A stretch of DNA of 64,000 nucleotides from Pseudomonadota bacterium (GCA_027624955.1 JAQBTG010000001.1:106559-170558); one strand, 5' to 3'; counted from the first letter of the stretch, positions 36,720-46,199 are shown. Translations and numbers: made by a program. Notes: generated by a model not told the origin, from the sequence alone.

Positions 36720-37817
36720 CTGACTCCACTCGCGAAGCGCCTCAAGCAGATAATCTCCGAGAGCGGGCCGATAACGATGTCGCGGTACATGGAGATATGC
36801 CTGAGCGATCCGGAGCATGGCTACTACCGTCGCCGCGAGCCGATTGGCGCCGCCGGAGATTTTATCACTGCGCCTGAAGTGAGCCAGATGTTCGGCGAAT
36901 TGATCGGCCTTTGGTGTGCCGTTACTTGGCGCCAGATGGGCGCGCCGAGCCGCATCAATCTGGTCGAACTCGGGCCGGGCCGCGGCTCCTTGATGCAGGA
37001 TGCGCTGCGCGCCGTCCGTGCCGAGCCGGAGTTTTGCCGGGCTTTCTCGCTCCATCTCGTCGAAACCGGCGACCGCCTCCGCGACGCGCAGCGCCAACGC
37101 CTGGTCGGCGCCCCGGCAGCATGGCATTTGTCGCTCGACACTGTTCCGCCCGGTCCGCTGTTGCTGATCGCCAATGAATTTTTTGATGCCCTGCCTGTTC
37201 ATCAATATGAAATGACCGCCGAGGGTTGGCGCGAACGTCTTGTGACGTTCCGCGATGGAGCCTGCCGTTTGCAATTGGCGGCGCTACCTTGCGCGTTGAA
37301 CAGGCTGGGAAAATCCGGTGACGTGTTCGAACAGGCGCCAGCGCGCAACACTTACATGGCCGATATCGCGGCGCGCCTGGAACGTTATGGCGGCGCCGCG
37401 CTGATTATCGACTACGGTCATGGCGAGAGCGCCAATGGCGATACATTGCAGGCGGTACGCGCCCACCGGGCACAATCGATATTCGCCGAGCCGGGTCTCG
37501 CCGATTTGACCTCGCATGTGGATTTCGAGGCGCTCGGTCGTGCCGCGTCGGGGGTTTCGTTGCACGGACCGGTACGCCAGTGCGAATTCCTGCAACGGCT
37601 TGGCATCGAGGCGCGGGCCGCCACGTTGCAGCGCTCGGCCACCCCAGAACAGGGGCATGAAATCGCCACGGCGCTGCACCGATTGCTCGACACGCGGCAA
37701 ATGGGAGATTTGTTCAAGGTCCTGGCGGTAACCCAAACGGATGCTCCTGTGCCTGCCGGTCTAGAGCGCTCGGCGGCCGCACTTCGCGTGTCGCCTGGTG
37801 GTACCGGCACATGGTGA
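36720..37817 (+). CDS. MidA/NDUFAF7-family methyltransferase, probable CTG start
   Basis: SAM-dependent methyltransferase (DUF185) of the family whose mitochondrial member NDUFAF7 methylates an arginine of complex I subunit NDUFS2. The family N-terminus is encoded from CTG at 36720 (TPLAKRLKQIISESGPIT), 3 bases after the lgt stop; the first ATG at 36777 would cut off this conserved helix. GDFITAPEVSQMFGELIG, LVELGPGRGSLMQDALR and FDALPVHQ are characteristic. With the CTG start it has 365 residues. The stop overlaps the pgeF start. Confidence 0.88.
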   Translation: MTPLAKRLKQIISESGPITMSRYMEICLSDPEHGYYRRREPIGAAGDFITAPEVSQMFGELIGLWCAVTWRQMGAPSRINLVELGPGRGSLMQDALRAVRAEPEFCRAFSLHLVETGDRLRDAQRQRLVGAPAAWHLSLDTVPPGPLLLIANEFFDALPVHQYEMTAEGWRERLVTFRDGACRLQLAALPCALNRLGKSGDVFEQAPARNTYMADIAARLERYGGAALIIDYGHGESANGDTLQAVRAHRAQSIFAEPGLADLTSHVDFEALGRAASGVSLHGPVRQCEFLQRLGIEARAATLQRSATPEQGHEIATALHRLLDTRQMGDLFKVLAVTQTDAPVPAGLERSAAALRVSPGGTGTW

Positions 37818-38587
37818 GTGCACTCGAACATGACGCGCTGGCGGCGTCTGGTGCCGTACGACATGGGTTTTTTACGCGCGCCGGCGGCGTCAGCAGCGGT
37901 CTTTATGCGTCGCTTAATTGCGGCTATGGCTCGAACGACGATCCCGAGGCGGTGCGCGAAAACAGGGCGCGGGCGGCGACGGCGTTCGGATTCTCTGCCG
38001 GTGATCTCTGTACTCCCTATCAGATACATAGCGATCAGGTGGTGGCGGTTGAAAAGGCGTGGTCACATGCTGATGCGCCGCGCGCAGACGCATTGGTCAG
38101 CAATAGGCCTGGCGTCGTGCTCGGCATTTTGACTGCCGATTGCGCCCCGGTCCTGCTGGCAGATAGCGACCACCGCGTAATCGGCGCGCTGCACGCCGGG
38201 TGGCGCGGCGCGCTTGGCGGCATTCTCGAGGCCGGTGTCGCCGCGATGTGCCGGCTGGGCGCGCACGCCGCCACGATCCACGCCGTGATCGGCCCCACCA
38301 TCGGCCCCGAATCCTATGAAGTCGGGCCAGGTTTTCCGGCGCCGTTTTTGGCGCAACACCCCGGCGCGCACGAATTTTTTCGCCCCGCCGCACGCGATGG
38401 GCATTATCTGTTCGACTTGCCCGGCTATGTGGCGCGCCGCCTCAGCGCCCTCAGTCTCGGCGAAGTCGCTCAGCTAAAGCGCGATACCTATGCCGAGGAT
38501 GCGCAATTTTTTAGCTATCGGCGCAACAGCCAGCACGGCGAGAGCGATTATGGCCGCCTTCTTGCGGCGATCGCGCTGGCGGACTGA
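37811..38587 (+). CDS. pgeF: Multicopper polyphenol oxidase family protein (PgeF/YfiH)
   Basis: Member of the PgeF/YfiH/LACC1 family, 258 residues; members act as purine nucleoside phosphorylases or edit peptidoglycan precursors (UDP-MurNAc-L-Ser). Metal-binding H and C residues are in QIHSDQV, LTADCAPVLL and ALHAGWRGALGG. It overlaps the preceding midA-type gene by 7 bases. Confidence 0.92.
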   Translation: MVSALEHDALAASGAVRHGFFTRAGGVSSGLYASLNCGYGSNDDPEAVRENRARAATAFGFSAGDLCTPYQIHSDQVVAVEKAWSHADAPRADALVSNRPGVVLGILTADCAPVLLADSDHRVIGALHAGWRGALGGILEAGVAAMCRLGAHAATIHAVIGPTIGPESYEVGPGFPAPFLAQHPGAHEFFRPAARDGHYLFDLPGYVARRLSALSLGEVAQLKRDTYAEDAQFFSYRRNSQHGESDYGRLLAAIALAD

Positions 38588-38592
38588 CGCGC

Positions 38593-38661
38593 ATGCCGCA
38601 CATGATCCTGTTTAGTGCTTTTCTCTTCATCGGGCTCATGGCGGGCTGTGTGTTCATGTAA
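38593..38661 (+). CDS. Possible 22-residue small membrane or lipoprotein-like ORF
   Basis: A 22-codon ORF with a hydrophobic core and a lipobox-like L-M-A-G-C near its end. It sits 5 bases after pgeF and 12 bases before a true lipoprotein gene. The ribosome binding site is weak and there is hardly any sequence after the cysteine. It could be a small protein or the decayed signal of a lipoprotein. Confidence 0.3.
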   Translation: MPHMILFSAFLFIGLMAGCVFM

Positions 38662-38673
38662 CCGCTGCCATTT

Positions 38674-39480
38674 ATGAAGCGTTCTGCTCAATTATTGACG
38701 ATCCTGCTGTGCGCTGTTGTGCTCGCCGCCTGCGGCGACTTGCCACGACCGTTTCAGCCGGTTGATAAGGCATCACCGGAAGCCCTGGAAGAGGCTTTCG
38801 GCCCGCGCGCTGGGGTGTTCGTCGAGCCGATTCCGGGGATGCCGGAGGCTGATTCGGCGCGCTTGTCCGGAGATTTGGTGCTGGCGTTGCGGGCGCTCGA
38901 CGTGGCGGCCGGGCGGCACGCCAGTAACCGCGCCAGTTACCGTATTTCGGCCGAGCCCGGTACAGCTGGGGCGATGCGTTGGTCACTTGCTGAGCCAAGC
39001 GGCAAAGTAATTTTCCGCTTCGACGACCACGGAGACGCCGACCGTGCTGCGATCGTGGCCCAGAGCTTCGCTGCAATTCTCAATCCGGCCCCGCCAGCGC
39101 CGGCCAGCGCTGGACTAAGCCTGGCCGTACAGCCTGTTGACGGAGCGCCCGGCGACGGCCGCCAGGCACTGACCCAAGCTATGCGTCAGGCGTTGGTCCA
39201 GTCCGGGTTCATATCCGCCGAATCGCTTGAGAACGCGTCCTTCATCGTGCTCGGCAGCGTCTATGTTGCGGAAGCGCCCGATTCGCACCTTCATCAATCG
39301 ATCACCGTCGATTGGGCGGTCCTTACCGCGGATGGCGTGCGCATTGGCACGGTCAGTCAGAGCAATGTCTTGCCACTGGGCGCGCTCGATGGAGGGTGGG
39401 GCGAAATTGCGCGGGTTGTGGCCGAAAATGGCGCGCAGGGGATTGTTGCCATGTTGGCGCGCGTCGGCGCGCTCGAATAA
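38674..39480 (+). CDS. Putative lipoprotein of unknown function
   Basis: Predicted 268-residue lipoprotein: a signal sequence (MKRSAQLLTILLCAVVLAAC) with lipobox V-L-A-A-C, the cysteine at residue 20. The mature protein has no family I can name; the C-terminal half carries repeated beta-strand-like stretches (SFIVLGSVYVAEAP, ITVDWAVLTADGVRIGTVSQSN). It follows lgt by 2 kb. Homologues would be expected in related alphaproteobacteria because the codon use is native. Confidence 0.85.
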   Translation: MKRSAQLLTILLCAVVLAACGDLPRPFQPVDKASPEALEEAFGPRAGVFVEPIPGMPEADSARLSGDLVLALRALDVAAGRHASNRASYRISAEPGTAGAMRWSLAEPSGKVIFRFDDHGDADRAAIVAQSFAAILNPAPPAPASAGLSLAVQPVDGAPGDGRQALTQAMRQALVQSGFISAESLENASFIVLGSVYVAEAPDSHLHQSITVDWAVLTADGVRIGTVSQSNVLPLGALDGGWGEIARVVAENGAQGIVAMLARVGALE

Positions 39481-39645
39481 GTCGGCAAGAGAGCGTAAAT
39501 TATTGCCGCCAAGGGCGTTTACAGTACCAAACCGTCTTGATACATTCCGCCGCGCCGATTGGGCAACTCCATGCGTAAATTTTTAAAGAACCGTCGGCCA
39601 CATGAAGATCGACCGGACCGTGGCCGTTAGTGGAGAGTAATATCA

Positions 39646-40578
39646 ATGAAGCTCCTCGCCGGAAATAGTAACCGGCCTCTCGCCGAAGCGATTGCCGCTT
39701 CGCTCAATATTCCGTTGACCAAAGCCACTGTCCGGCGCTTTTCGGACAATGAGATTTTCGTCGAGATACACGAGAATGTGCGCGGCGAGGATGTCTTTGT
39801 CATTCAATCGACCTCGTCGCCGGCCAACGACAATATGATGGAGTTGCTGGTCTGCCTGGACGCGCTCAAACGCTCTTCGGCACGGCGCATCACCGCAGTA
39901 TTGCCATATTTCGGATATGCCAGGCAGGACCGTAAATCGGCGCCGCGGACGCCGATCTCGGCCAAGCTTGTAGCAAACCTTATTACTGCCGCGGGCGCCA
40001 ACCGGGTGCTCACCCTCGATCTGCATGCTGGACAGATTCAAGGCTTTTTCGATATTCCGGTTGATAATCTCTATGCCGCCGGGGAAATAATTAGCGATAT
40101 CGAGCGTAATTTCCCGAATGGGAATTTGATGGTCGTCTCGCCTGATGTCGGCGGTGTCGTGCGGGCGCGGGCGATCGCAAGTCGGCTCGAAGCGGATCTC
40201 GCCATCGTTGACAAGCGGCGAGAAAAAGCCGGCGTGTCGGAAGTGATGAATATCATCGGCGATGTCGAAGGGCGGCAATGCATATTGGTCGATGATATCG
40301 TCGATTCGGCGGGGACTTTGTGCAACGCCGCCGCCGCTTTAAAAGAGGCCGGCGCCAGCGAAGTTCATGCCTATGTGAGCCATGCCGTTTTGTCCGGTGG
40401 CGCGGTGGCGCGGGTATCCACCTCTGACCTCAAATCCCTTGTGGTGACCGATACGATCGCTATGACCGAGGCCATGCGGGTTTCGGAAAGCATCAAGATT
40501 TTATCCATTGCGAAACTCATGGCGGAAGCAATCCGGCGAATTAGTGCGGAAAGCTCCGTCTCAAGCCTGTTCAATTGA
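39646..40578 (+). CDS. prs: Ribose-phosphate pyrophosphokinase
   Basis: Makes PRPP from ribose-5-phosphate and ATP for nucleotide, histidine and tryptophan synthesis. The 310-residue protein has the catalytic flexible-loop area [16 protein letters not shown] and the PRPP-binding loop [23 protein letters not shown] site precedes the ATG. It heads the prs-rplY-pth-ychF run typical of proteobacteria. Confidence 0.97.
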   Translation: MKLLAGNSNRPLAEAIAASLNIPLTKATVRRFSDNEIFVEIHENVRGEDVFVIQSTSSPANDNMMELLVCLDALKRSSARRITAVLPYFGYARQDRKSAPRTPISAKLVANLITAAGANRVLTLDLHAGQIQGFFDIPVDNLYAAGEIISDIERNFPNGNLMVVSPDVGGVVRARAIASRLEADLAIVDKRREKAGVSEVMNIIGDVEGRQCILVDDIVDSAGTLCNAAAALKEAGASEVHAYVSHAVLSGGAVARVSTSDLKSLVVTDTIAMTEAMRVSESIKILSIAKLMAEAIRRISAESSVSSLFN

Positions 40579-40632
40579 GCGTCCCTCCTGTTGGCGGGAG
40601 GCGCAGAACAGCGAACGTGTAAGGAAAAGACA

Positions 40633-41328
40633 ATGAGTGATATTAGTTCGATCAGCGCCAAGGCGCGTGAATTGACCGGCAAGGGTCCGGCGCGGAGATT
40701 GCGCGTCGATGGCCGCATGCCCGCCATCGTTTATGGCGGCGTGGGAGAACCGGTGCAGCTGTCCCTGAATCTCGCCGAGTTCGGCAAGGAATTTCGCCGC
40801 CCCGGGTTTTTTACCCGTCTCTTTGATCTCAATGTCGATGACGATACCTTGCGCGTCCTGCCGCGTGATGTGCAGCTTCATCCGGTGACGGATGCGCCGC
40901 TGCATGCGGATTTTCTGCGTTATGTAAAAGGTGCCCAGATCGCCGTGTTCGTCGGCGTCAGGTTCGAGGGACAGGAAGAGTGTGAGGGTCTGAAACGCGG
41001 CGGCGTGATCAACATCGTGCGCCATGAGATCGAGCTTCTGTGCCCGGTCGAATCCATTCCGGATACCCTCGTCGCCGATATCTCTGCCCTCCAAATTGGC
41101 GATAGCCTGCATATCAGCGCTATCGAACTGCCGGAAGGCGTCACGACGACCATTACCGACCGCGATTTTACCGTCGCCACTATCGCCGCGCCGACAGTCC
41201 ATGTGGAAGAAGAGGTGGGCGAAGGTGAAGAGGATGAAGAAGGCGTAGAGGGCGCAGAAGGCGCGGCGGCCGAAGAAGGCGGTGGCGGCGAAGCACAAAA
41301 GGATGATTCGGAGGGCTCGGACTCCTAG
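40633..41328 (+). CDS. rplY: 50S ribosomal protein L25/Ctc
   Basis: 5S-rRNA-binding protein of 231 residues in the long (CTC) form. The N-terminal L25 domain (ARELTGKGPARRLRVDGRMPAIVYGG) and the second TL5-type domain are followed by an acidic, Gly/Glu/Ala-rich low-complexity tail of about 40 residues. The ATG at 40633 has AAGGA in front; the open frame from 40591 is not needed. Confidence 0.95.
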   Translation: MSDISSISAKARELTGKGPARRLRVDGRMPAIVYGGVGEPVQLSLNLAEFGKEFRRPGFFTRLFDLNVDDDTLRVLPRDVQLHPVTDAPLHADFLRYVKGAQIAVFVGVRFEGQEECEGLKRGGVINIVRHEIELLCPVESIPDTLVADISALQIGDSLHISAIELPEGVTTTITDRDFTVATIAAPTVHVEEEVGEGEEDEEGVEGAEGAAAEEGGGGEAQKDDSEGSDS

Positions 41329-41369
41329 CCGCGGGGCGTCCAGTCCGCGTACGGACGGCGTAAAATATT

Positions 41370-41999
41370 ATGTATGTTTTTGCCGGGCTCGGAAATCCGG
41401 GCGCCCGATATGCCAAAAACAGACACAATATCGGTTATCTGGTGGCCGACGAGATTGCTCGCCGCTATGGCTTCGTTGGCTTTCGCAGCCGCAGCCGTCT
41501 GTCCGCGGATATCTCCGAAGGCCGCGTCGGTGATGCCCGTGTCGTGCTCGTCAAAGCAACCACATTCATGAATGAATCCGGGCAGGCGCTTGGCGCCATT
41601 TTGCGCTATTACAAAATCGAACCGTCCGAACTATTCGTTTTCTATGACGAGCTGGATCTCGCTCCCGGCAAGCTGCGCGTGAAATTCGGCGGCGGCAGCG
41701 CCGGTCACAACGGCATCAAAAGTCTGGGCGCCCATATTGGCGCGGATTATTGGCGGGTGCGAATGGGCATCGGCCATCCTGGTGACAAGGACCAGGTGTC
41801 GGACTACGTGCTGAGCGATTTTTCCAAGGCTGACAGAGAATGGGTGACGAAGCTGGTCGATGCGACCGCGCAATCGGCGCCGCTTTTGCTGCTTGATGAC
41901 AAGAATGATTTCATGACCCGCGTCGCATTATTGGCGCCGCCACCACGCCCGGTGCAACACGAAACTAGCAAAGAAGAAGAGCGTCAAGATGGGATTTAG
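41370..41999 (+). CDS. pth: Peptidyl-tRNA hydrolase
   Basis: Frees tRNA from peptidyl-tRNA that drops off ribosomes. The protein has 209 residues, with N9 and catalytic H19 in GLGNPGARYAKNRHNIGY and the aspartate in YDELDLAPGKLRVK. FGGGSAGHNGIKS is conserved. It overlaps the ychF start by 11 bases. Confidence 0.96.
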   Translation: MYVFAGLGNPGARYAKNRHNIGYLVADEIARRYGFVGFRSRSRLSADISEGRVGDARVVLVKATTFMNESGQALGAILRYYKIEPSELFVFYDELDLAPGKLRVKFGGGSAGHNGIKSLGAHIGADYWRVRMGIGHPGDKDQVSDYVLSDFSKADREWVTKLVDATAQSAPLLLLDDKNDFMTRVALLAPPPRPVQHETSKEEERQDGI

Positions 42000-43089
42000 A
42001 TGCGGCATCGTCGGCCTGCCCAATGTCGGCAAATCGACCTTGTTTAACGCCCTCACCAGCGCGGCGTTGGCGGATACTGGAAATTATCCTTTTTGTACGG
42101 TGGAGCCCAATGTCGGACGCGTGCCGGTGCCGGATCGAGAGCTTGAAACCATTGCCGGCATCGCCAAATCGGCGCGTATCGTTGCCACCATGCTTGAGGT
42201 GGTAGATATCGCAGGTCTGGTGCGTGGCGCCAGTGGGGGCGAGGGGCTGGGCAATAAATTTCTTGCGCAAATCCGCGAAGTTGACGCCATCCTCCATATG
42301 GTGCGCTGCTTCGAGGACGATCAAATCAGTCATGTAGAAGGTCTGATCGATCCACTTCGCGACATAGAATTGATCGAAACCGAGTTGATGCTGGCCGATC
42401 TAGAGAGTCTTGAGCGCCAACTAGACGGCGTGATCAAGCGCGCCCGCGGGGCCGACAAAGAAGCCAAGGCGCTGCAACCGCTCATCGAAAGGGCGTTGGA
42501 AGTTCTGCGCAACGGGAAGCCCGTACGCACCGTCGATCTGACCGAAGATGAGCACCAGTTGCTGAAGATGCTGCATTTGTTGACCGCCAAACCTGTGCTC
42601 TATGTCTGCAATGTGGACGAGCCGCACGCGCGTGACGGCAATGCTCTGAGCGACGCGGTGGCTCAGCGGGCGGCGGGTGAGGGCGCGGAGGCTGTTGTGG
42701 TTTCGGCCGCCATCGAATCAGAAATTGCGGCACTCGGCGACGCCGAAGAAAAACGTGCTTTTCTCGAGGATCTCGGTCTCGAAACCGCGGGTCTGGAGCG
42801 CGTCATCCATGCTGGCCACCACCTGCTTGGACTGATCCGGTTCCTGACCGCTGGGCCGAAGGAAGCACGTGCCTGGACTCTGCGCAAGGGTGCGACCGCT
42901 CGCGAGGCGGCAGGCAATATTCACAGTGACATGGCCCGCGGGTTCATCTGCGCTGAAACGATCTCCTTTGAAGATTTCGTTGCCAGCGGCGGTGAGATCG
43001 GGGCGAAATCGACCGGCAAGATGCGCCAAGAGGGGGCCGACTATACGGTCAAGGATGGCGACGTGATCCTGTTTCGCTTCAACGTATGA
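41989..43089 (+). CDS. ychF: Ribosome-binding ATPase YchF (Obg-like)
   Basis: Obg-related P-loop protein that prefers ATP and binds ribosomes; linked to oxidative-stress sensitivity. It has 366 residues: the P-loop GLPNVGKSTLFNAL, G3-like DIAGLVRGASGGEGLGNKFL and NVDE for base recognition, with a coiled coil in the middle and a C-terminal TGS domain (FICAETISFEDF). Start ATG overlaps pth. Confidence 0.96.
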   Translation: MGFRCGIVGLPNVGKSTLFNALTSAALADTGNYPFCTVEPNVGRVPVPDRELETIAGIAKSARIVATMLEVVDIAGLVRGASGGEGLGNKFLAQIREVDAILHMVRCFEDDQISHVEGLIDPLRDIELIETELMLADLESLERQLDGVIKRARGADKEAKALQPLIERALEVLRNGKPVRTVDLTEDEHQLLKMLHLLTAKPVLYVCNVDEPHARDGNALSDAVAQRAAGEGAEAVVVSAAIESEIAALGDAEEKRAFLEDLGLETAGLERVIHAGHHLLGLIRFLTAGPKEARAWTLRKGATAREAAGNIHSDMARGFICAETISFEDFVASGGEIGAKSTGKMRQEGADYTVKDGDVILFRFNV

Positions 43090-43134
43090 AATCTGCTATT
43101 GAGCTGTGAAGCGCCAGTAAAGGGAGATGCCAGG

Positions 43135-43815
43135 ATGGGACAACATATTGTTTTGACTGCGGACGACGGTCACAGCTTGGACGCCTATCGCGCTGCGCCG
43201 GATGGCGCGGCCAAAGCCGGGCTGCTGGTGATTCAGGAAATTTTCGGCGTCAACATACATATTCGGGAGCTGTGCGATGCTTTCGCGGCGGACGGTTATC
43301 TCGCCATCGCACCGGCTATGTTCGACCGTACGCAGCGTCGGGTCGATTTGGGTTATACCGCCGAGACCGTCGCCGCGGGCCGCGCGCTAAAGGATGGCGC
43401 CGGCTGGGACCATCCCATAGCCGATATGCGGGCGGGGCTGGTCGCATTGCGCGAGGCCGTTGGGGCGGCTGGAAAAGTCGGTGTGGTCGGCTATTGCTGG
43501 GGCGGCTCGCTCGCTTGGCTCGCCGCTTGCCGCCTTGAGAGCGATTGCGCGGTCGGCTATTACGGCGGCCAGATTGGACAGTTCCTGGAGGAGCAGCCGC
43601 GCTCACCGACGATTCTGCATTTCGGAAGCGAGGATGCCGGCATTCCGATGCCGACGGTCGAGGGCATCCGAAGCGCCCATCCGGAAGTGGATATTCACAT
43701 CTATGAGGGCGCCGGTCATGGTTTCAACTGCGACCAGCGCGCCGATTATAATCCGGCGGCATTCGCCTTGGCGCGCGAGCGCACAATGGCACATTTTGCC
43801 GCGCATCTGGGCTAA
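43135..43815 (+). CDS. Dienelactone hydrolase family protein
   Basis: Alpha/beta-hydrolase of 226 residues. The nucleophile is cysteine in VVGYCWGGSLAW, the usual dienelactone hydrolase pattern (G-x-C-x-G-G), and the aspartate and histidine follow in SEDAGIP and GAGHGFNC. The substrate is not known. The ATG at 43135 follows a possible GGGAGAT site; the upstream ATG at 43099 is less likely. Confidence 0.92.
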   Translation: MGQHIVLTADDGHSLDAYRAAPDGAAKAGLLVIQEIFGVNIHIRELCDAFAADGYLAIAPAMFDRTQRRVDLGYTAETVAAGRALKDGAGWDHPIADMRAGLVALREAVGAAGKVGVVGYCWGGSLAWLAACRLESDCAVGYYGGQIGQFLEEQPRSPTILHFGSEDAGIPMPTVEGIRSAHPEVDIHIYEGAGHGFNCDQRADYNPAAFALARERTMAHFAAHLG

Positions 43816-43821
43816 GCGGCG

Positions 43822-44712
43822 ATGACCGATGAAGTTCGCCCGGTGCGCCTGGGCGTTATCGGCGGCAGTGGTCTCTATCAGATCGATGGGCTCAAGGATG
43901 CCGAATGGGTCAGCGTCGCCTCGCCGTTCGGCGAGCCATCCGATCAAGTTCTGCTCGGCAACCTCGAGGGCCTGGACGTCGCCTTTCTACCGCGCCATGG
44001 GCGCGGCCACCGCATCCCGCCCGGCGAGATCAACTTCCGCGCCAATATCGATGTGCTCAAGCGCTGCGGCGTCACGGATATCGTCTCGCTGAGCGCGGTC
44101 GGCTCGTTGCGCGAAGATTTGGCGCCGGGTGATTTCGTCGTTGTCGACCAGTTCATCGACCGCACCTTCGCCCGCGTCAAAAGCTTTTTTGGCGCTGGGC
44201 TCGTCGCCCATGTATCCATGGCGCACCCGGTTTGCGGCCGTATCGGCGCGAATCTCATGCAGGCGTCGGCGAAAATATCCGGCATCCGTGCCGTGCGGGG
44301 CGGGACTTATATCGTCATGGAGGGGCCGCAGTTCTCCTCCCTGGCCGAATCCGAGCTTTACCGCAGCTGGGGTTGCGACGTGATCGGCATGACCAACATG
44401 CCCGAGGCCAAACTCGCGCGCGAGGCCGAGATTTGTTACGCCACCGTGGCCATGGTCACGGATTATGATTGCTGGCACGAAGATCATGACAATGTGTCGG
44501 TGGAGGCGGTGATCCAAGTGGTCGGCGAAAATGCCGCCCATGCGCGCGCCCTGGTCACCGCTCTGGCGGCCGGTATCGATCCGCAGCGGGCGGCCTGTGG
44601 CGACGGCTGCGACCGGGCGTTGGACAATGCGGTCATGACCGCGCCGGATGCGCGCGATGCGGCGCTGGTCACCAAGCTCGATGCCGTGGCCGGGCGGGTG
44701 TTGACGTCCTAG
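43822..44712 (+). CDS. mtnP: S-methyl-5'-thioadenosine phosphorylase
   Basis: Phosphorolyses methylthioadenosine to adenine and methylthioribose-1-phosphate in methionine salvage. The 296-residue protein has GVIGGSGLYQIDG at the N-terminus, the phosphate site around PRHGRGHRIPPGEINFRAN, and MEGPQFSSLAESELYRSWGCDVIGMTN, the substrate-binding signature. Starts 6 bases after the hydrolase gene. Confidence 0.95.
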   Translation: MTDEVRPVRLGVIGGSGLYQIDGLKDAEWVSVASPFGEPSDQVLLGNLEGLDVAFLPRHGRGHRIPPGEINFRANIDVLKRCGVTDIVSLSAVGSLREDLAPGDFVVVDQFIDRTFARVKSFFGAGLVAHVSMAHPVCGRIGANLMQASAKISGIRAVRGGTYIVMEGPQFSSLAESELYRSWGCDVIGMTNMPEAKLAREAEICYATVAMVTDYDCWHEDHDNVSVEAVIQVVGENAAHARALVTALAAGIDPQRAACGDGCDRALDNAVMTAPDARDAALVTKLDAVAGRVLTS

Positions 44713-44781
44713 CCGGAACGATCGAATTGGCGTCGTGCGTAACGGCGCGGCGCAATGCTCGGCGGCCCCGCCATAAAGTTC

Positions 44782-44825
44782 TTGAAAATCAGGGCAACAG
44801 ATTCTATATTTCGAAACATGTCGAA
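44782..44825 (+). promoter_or_regulatory. arsR promoter and operator, probably leaderless
   Basis: TTGAAA (44782-44787) and TATATT (44805-44810) are spaced by 17 bases. The -10 ends 7 bases before the arsR ATG (44818), so the transcript should begin at or next to the ATG. The inverted repeat TTCGA-N6-TCGAA (44810-44825) covers the start codon, a fitting ArsR site. Confidence 0.55.
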
Positions 44826-45201
44826 TTATCAAACTAATGACGCTGAAGAGCTGGCCGAACTGTTCAAGGCTCTGTCCAACCCGCACCGCTTGAAGATTTT
44901 TGTCAATTTGGCGCGCTGTTGCCGGCCCGGACAGGCGTGCGCGCCGAACATGCGCGCCTGCGTTGGCGAGTTGGGCGACGGCCTGGAGTTGGCGCCCTCG
45001 ACGGTGTCGCATCACCTGAAAGAGCTGCGCCGTGCCGGGCTCATCCATATGAAGCGGGCCGGGCAGCATGTCGAATGCTGGGCCGATCCGGAAGCGCTAG
45101 CGCGCCTCGGCGATTTCTTTAGTTTCGCCGGCGGCGACGTGCCGCCGCAGCTCGCGGCGTTTGCTGCGGCACAGAAATTGACCAAGGGAGAACAAAAATG
45201 A
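44818..45201 (+). CDS. arsR: ArsR-family arsenic-type repressor
   Basis: Metal(loid)-responsive winged-helix repressor of 127 residues. The core is [23 protein letters not shown] with recognition helix [16 protein letters not shown]. An inserted loop carries cysteines C34, C35, C41 and C48, which could bind As(III). The ATG at 44818 is chosen over 44755 because homology starts at [11 protein letters not shown]. It is coupled to arsM (ATGA overlap). Confidence 0.93.
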   Translation: MSNYQTNDAEELAELFKALSNPHRLKIFVNLARCCRPGQACAPNMRACVGELGDGLELAPSTVSHHLKELRRAGLIHMKRAGQHVECWADPEALARLGDFFSFAGGDVPPQLAAFAAAQKLTKGEQK

Positions 45202-46055
45202 CCAACCTCAAATCAAACGACGAAATCCGCAATTCCGTTCGCACCGCCTATGCCGCGGTTGCCGAGACTGCGAGTGACTGCTGTGGCCCCAGTTCGAGCC
45301 CCGGCACCAGCACCAGCCCCAGTGCCAACTCTGGCCCGGGCGCCGCGGCGCGCCTCTCCTGTTGCCCGGTGCCCGGCGAGAGTGCGCCGACCGACGGCCG
45401 CGTGCTCGGCTATGGTGAAGATGAGCTGGCGGCGGTGCCCGAAGGCAGCAATCTTGGCCTCGGCTGCGGCAATCCGACCGCTATCGCCGAGTTGGCCGAG
45501 GGCGAAACCGTTTTGGATCTAGGCTCTGGTGCTGGCTTCGATTGTTTCCTCGCGGCGACCAAAGTCGGCCCGTCGGGCCGAGTCATCGGCGTCGATATGA
45601 CTCCGGAAATGCTGCAAAAGGCGCGTGCCAACGCGCAAAAATCAGGTGCGCAAAATGTCGAGTTTCGGCTCGGCGAGATTGAGCATCTGCCGCTCGCCGA
45701 CGCCTCGGTCGATGTAATTATTTCCAACTGCGTCATCAATCTCGCGCCCGATAAGAACGCGGTCTTCCGCGATGCCTATCGCGTGCTGCGTCCCGGCGGG
45801 CGGATGTGTATTTCCGATATTGTTGCCACCGAAGAATTGCCTGACGATTTGAAAAACGACATGGGCATGGTTTCGAGCTGCATCGGCGGCGCGGTTCATG
45901 TCGATGCGCTGGTGGCCGGATTGACAGCTGCCGGGTTCGATGTCCCCACGATCGACGTCAATGAGCAGAGCCGGGAATTCATCGCCGATTGGGCGCCCGG
46001 CCGCGGCATCGAAACCTACATCGCCTCCGCCACCATCCGCGCGGTTAAGCGCTGA
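45198..46055 (+). CDS. arsM: Arsenite S-adenosylmethionine methyltransferase
   Basis: Methylates trivalent arsenic to mono- to tri-methyl arsenicals. The 285-residue protein has the SAM motif [23 protein letters not shown] with a conserved cysteine, and SSCIGGAV with another, the As(III)-binding pattern. Further cysteine pairs (C28-C29, C55-C56) flank a Ser/Pro/Gly/Thr-rich segment that looks like an expanded linker. It forms an operon with arsR. Confidence 0.93.
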   Translation: MTNLKSNDEIRNSVRTAYAAVAETASDCCGPSSSPGTSTSPSANSGPGAAARLSCCPVPGESAPTDGRVLGYGEDELAAVPEGSNLGLGCGNPTAIAELAEGETVLDLGSGAGFDCFLAATKVGPSGRVIGVDMTPEMLQKARANAQKSGAQNVEFRLGEIEHLPLADASVDVIISNCVINLAPDKNAVFRDAYRVLRPGGRMCISDIVATEELPDDLKNDMGMVSSCIGGAVHVDALVAGLTAAGFDVPTIDVNEQSREFIADWAPGRGIETYIASATIRAVKR

Positions 46056-46086
46056 GGGCAAGCGCTAGCTTTTCAGACAGCTCCGG

Positions 46087-46119
46087 CAGAACGCGTTGCG
46101 TAAAGCGCGGCGCGTTCTG
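46087..46119. repeat. 9-bp inverted repeat between arsM and petC
   Basis: Perfect arms CAGAACGCG and CGCGTTCTG with a 15-base loop, downstream of arsM. No T-run follows, so it may act as an mRNA-stabilising hairpin. Confidence 0.4.
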
Positions 46120-46199
46120 AAAGCGCGACCGCACGCCCGAGTTAATACGAGGTAGCCAAGGGAGCGGACGCGATCGCCCGGCGTCTGAGGCATCAAATA

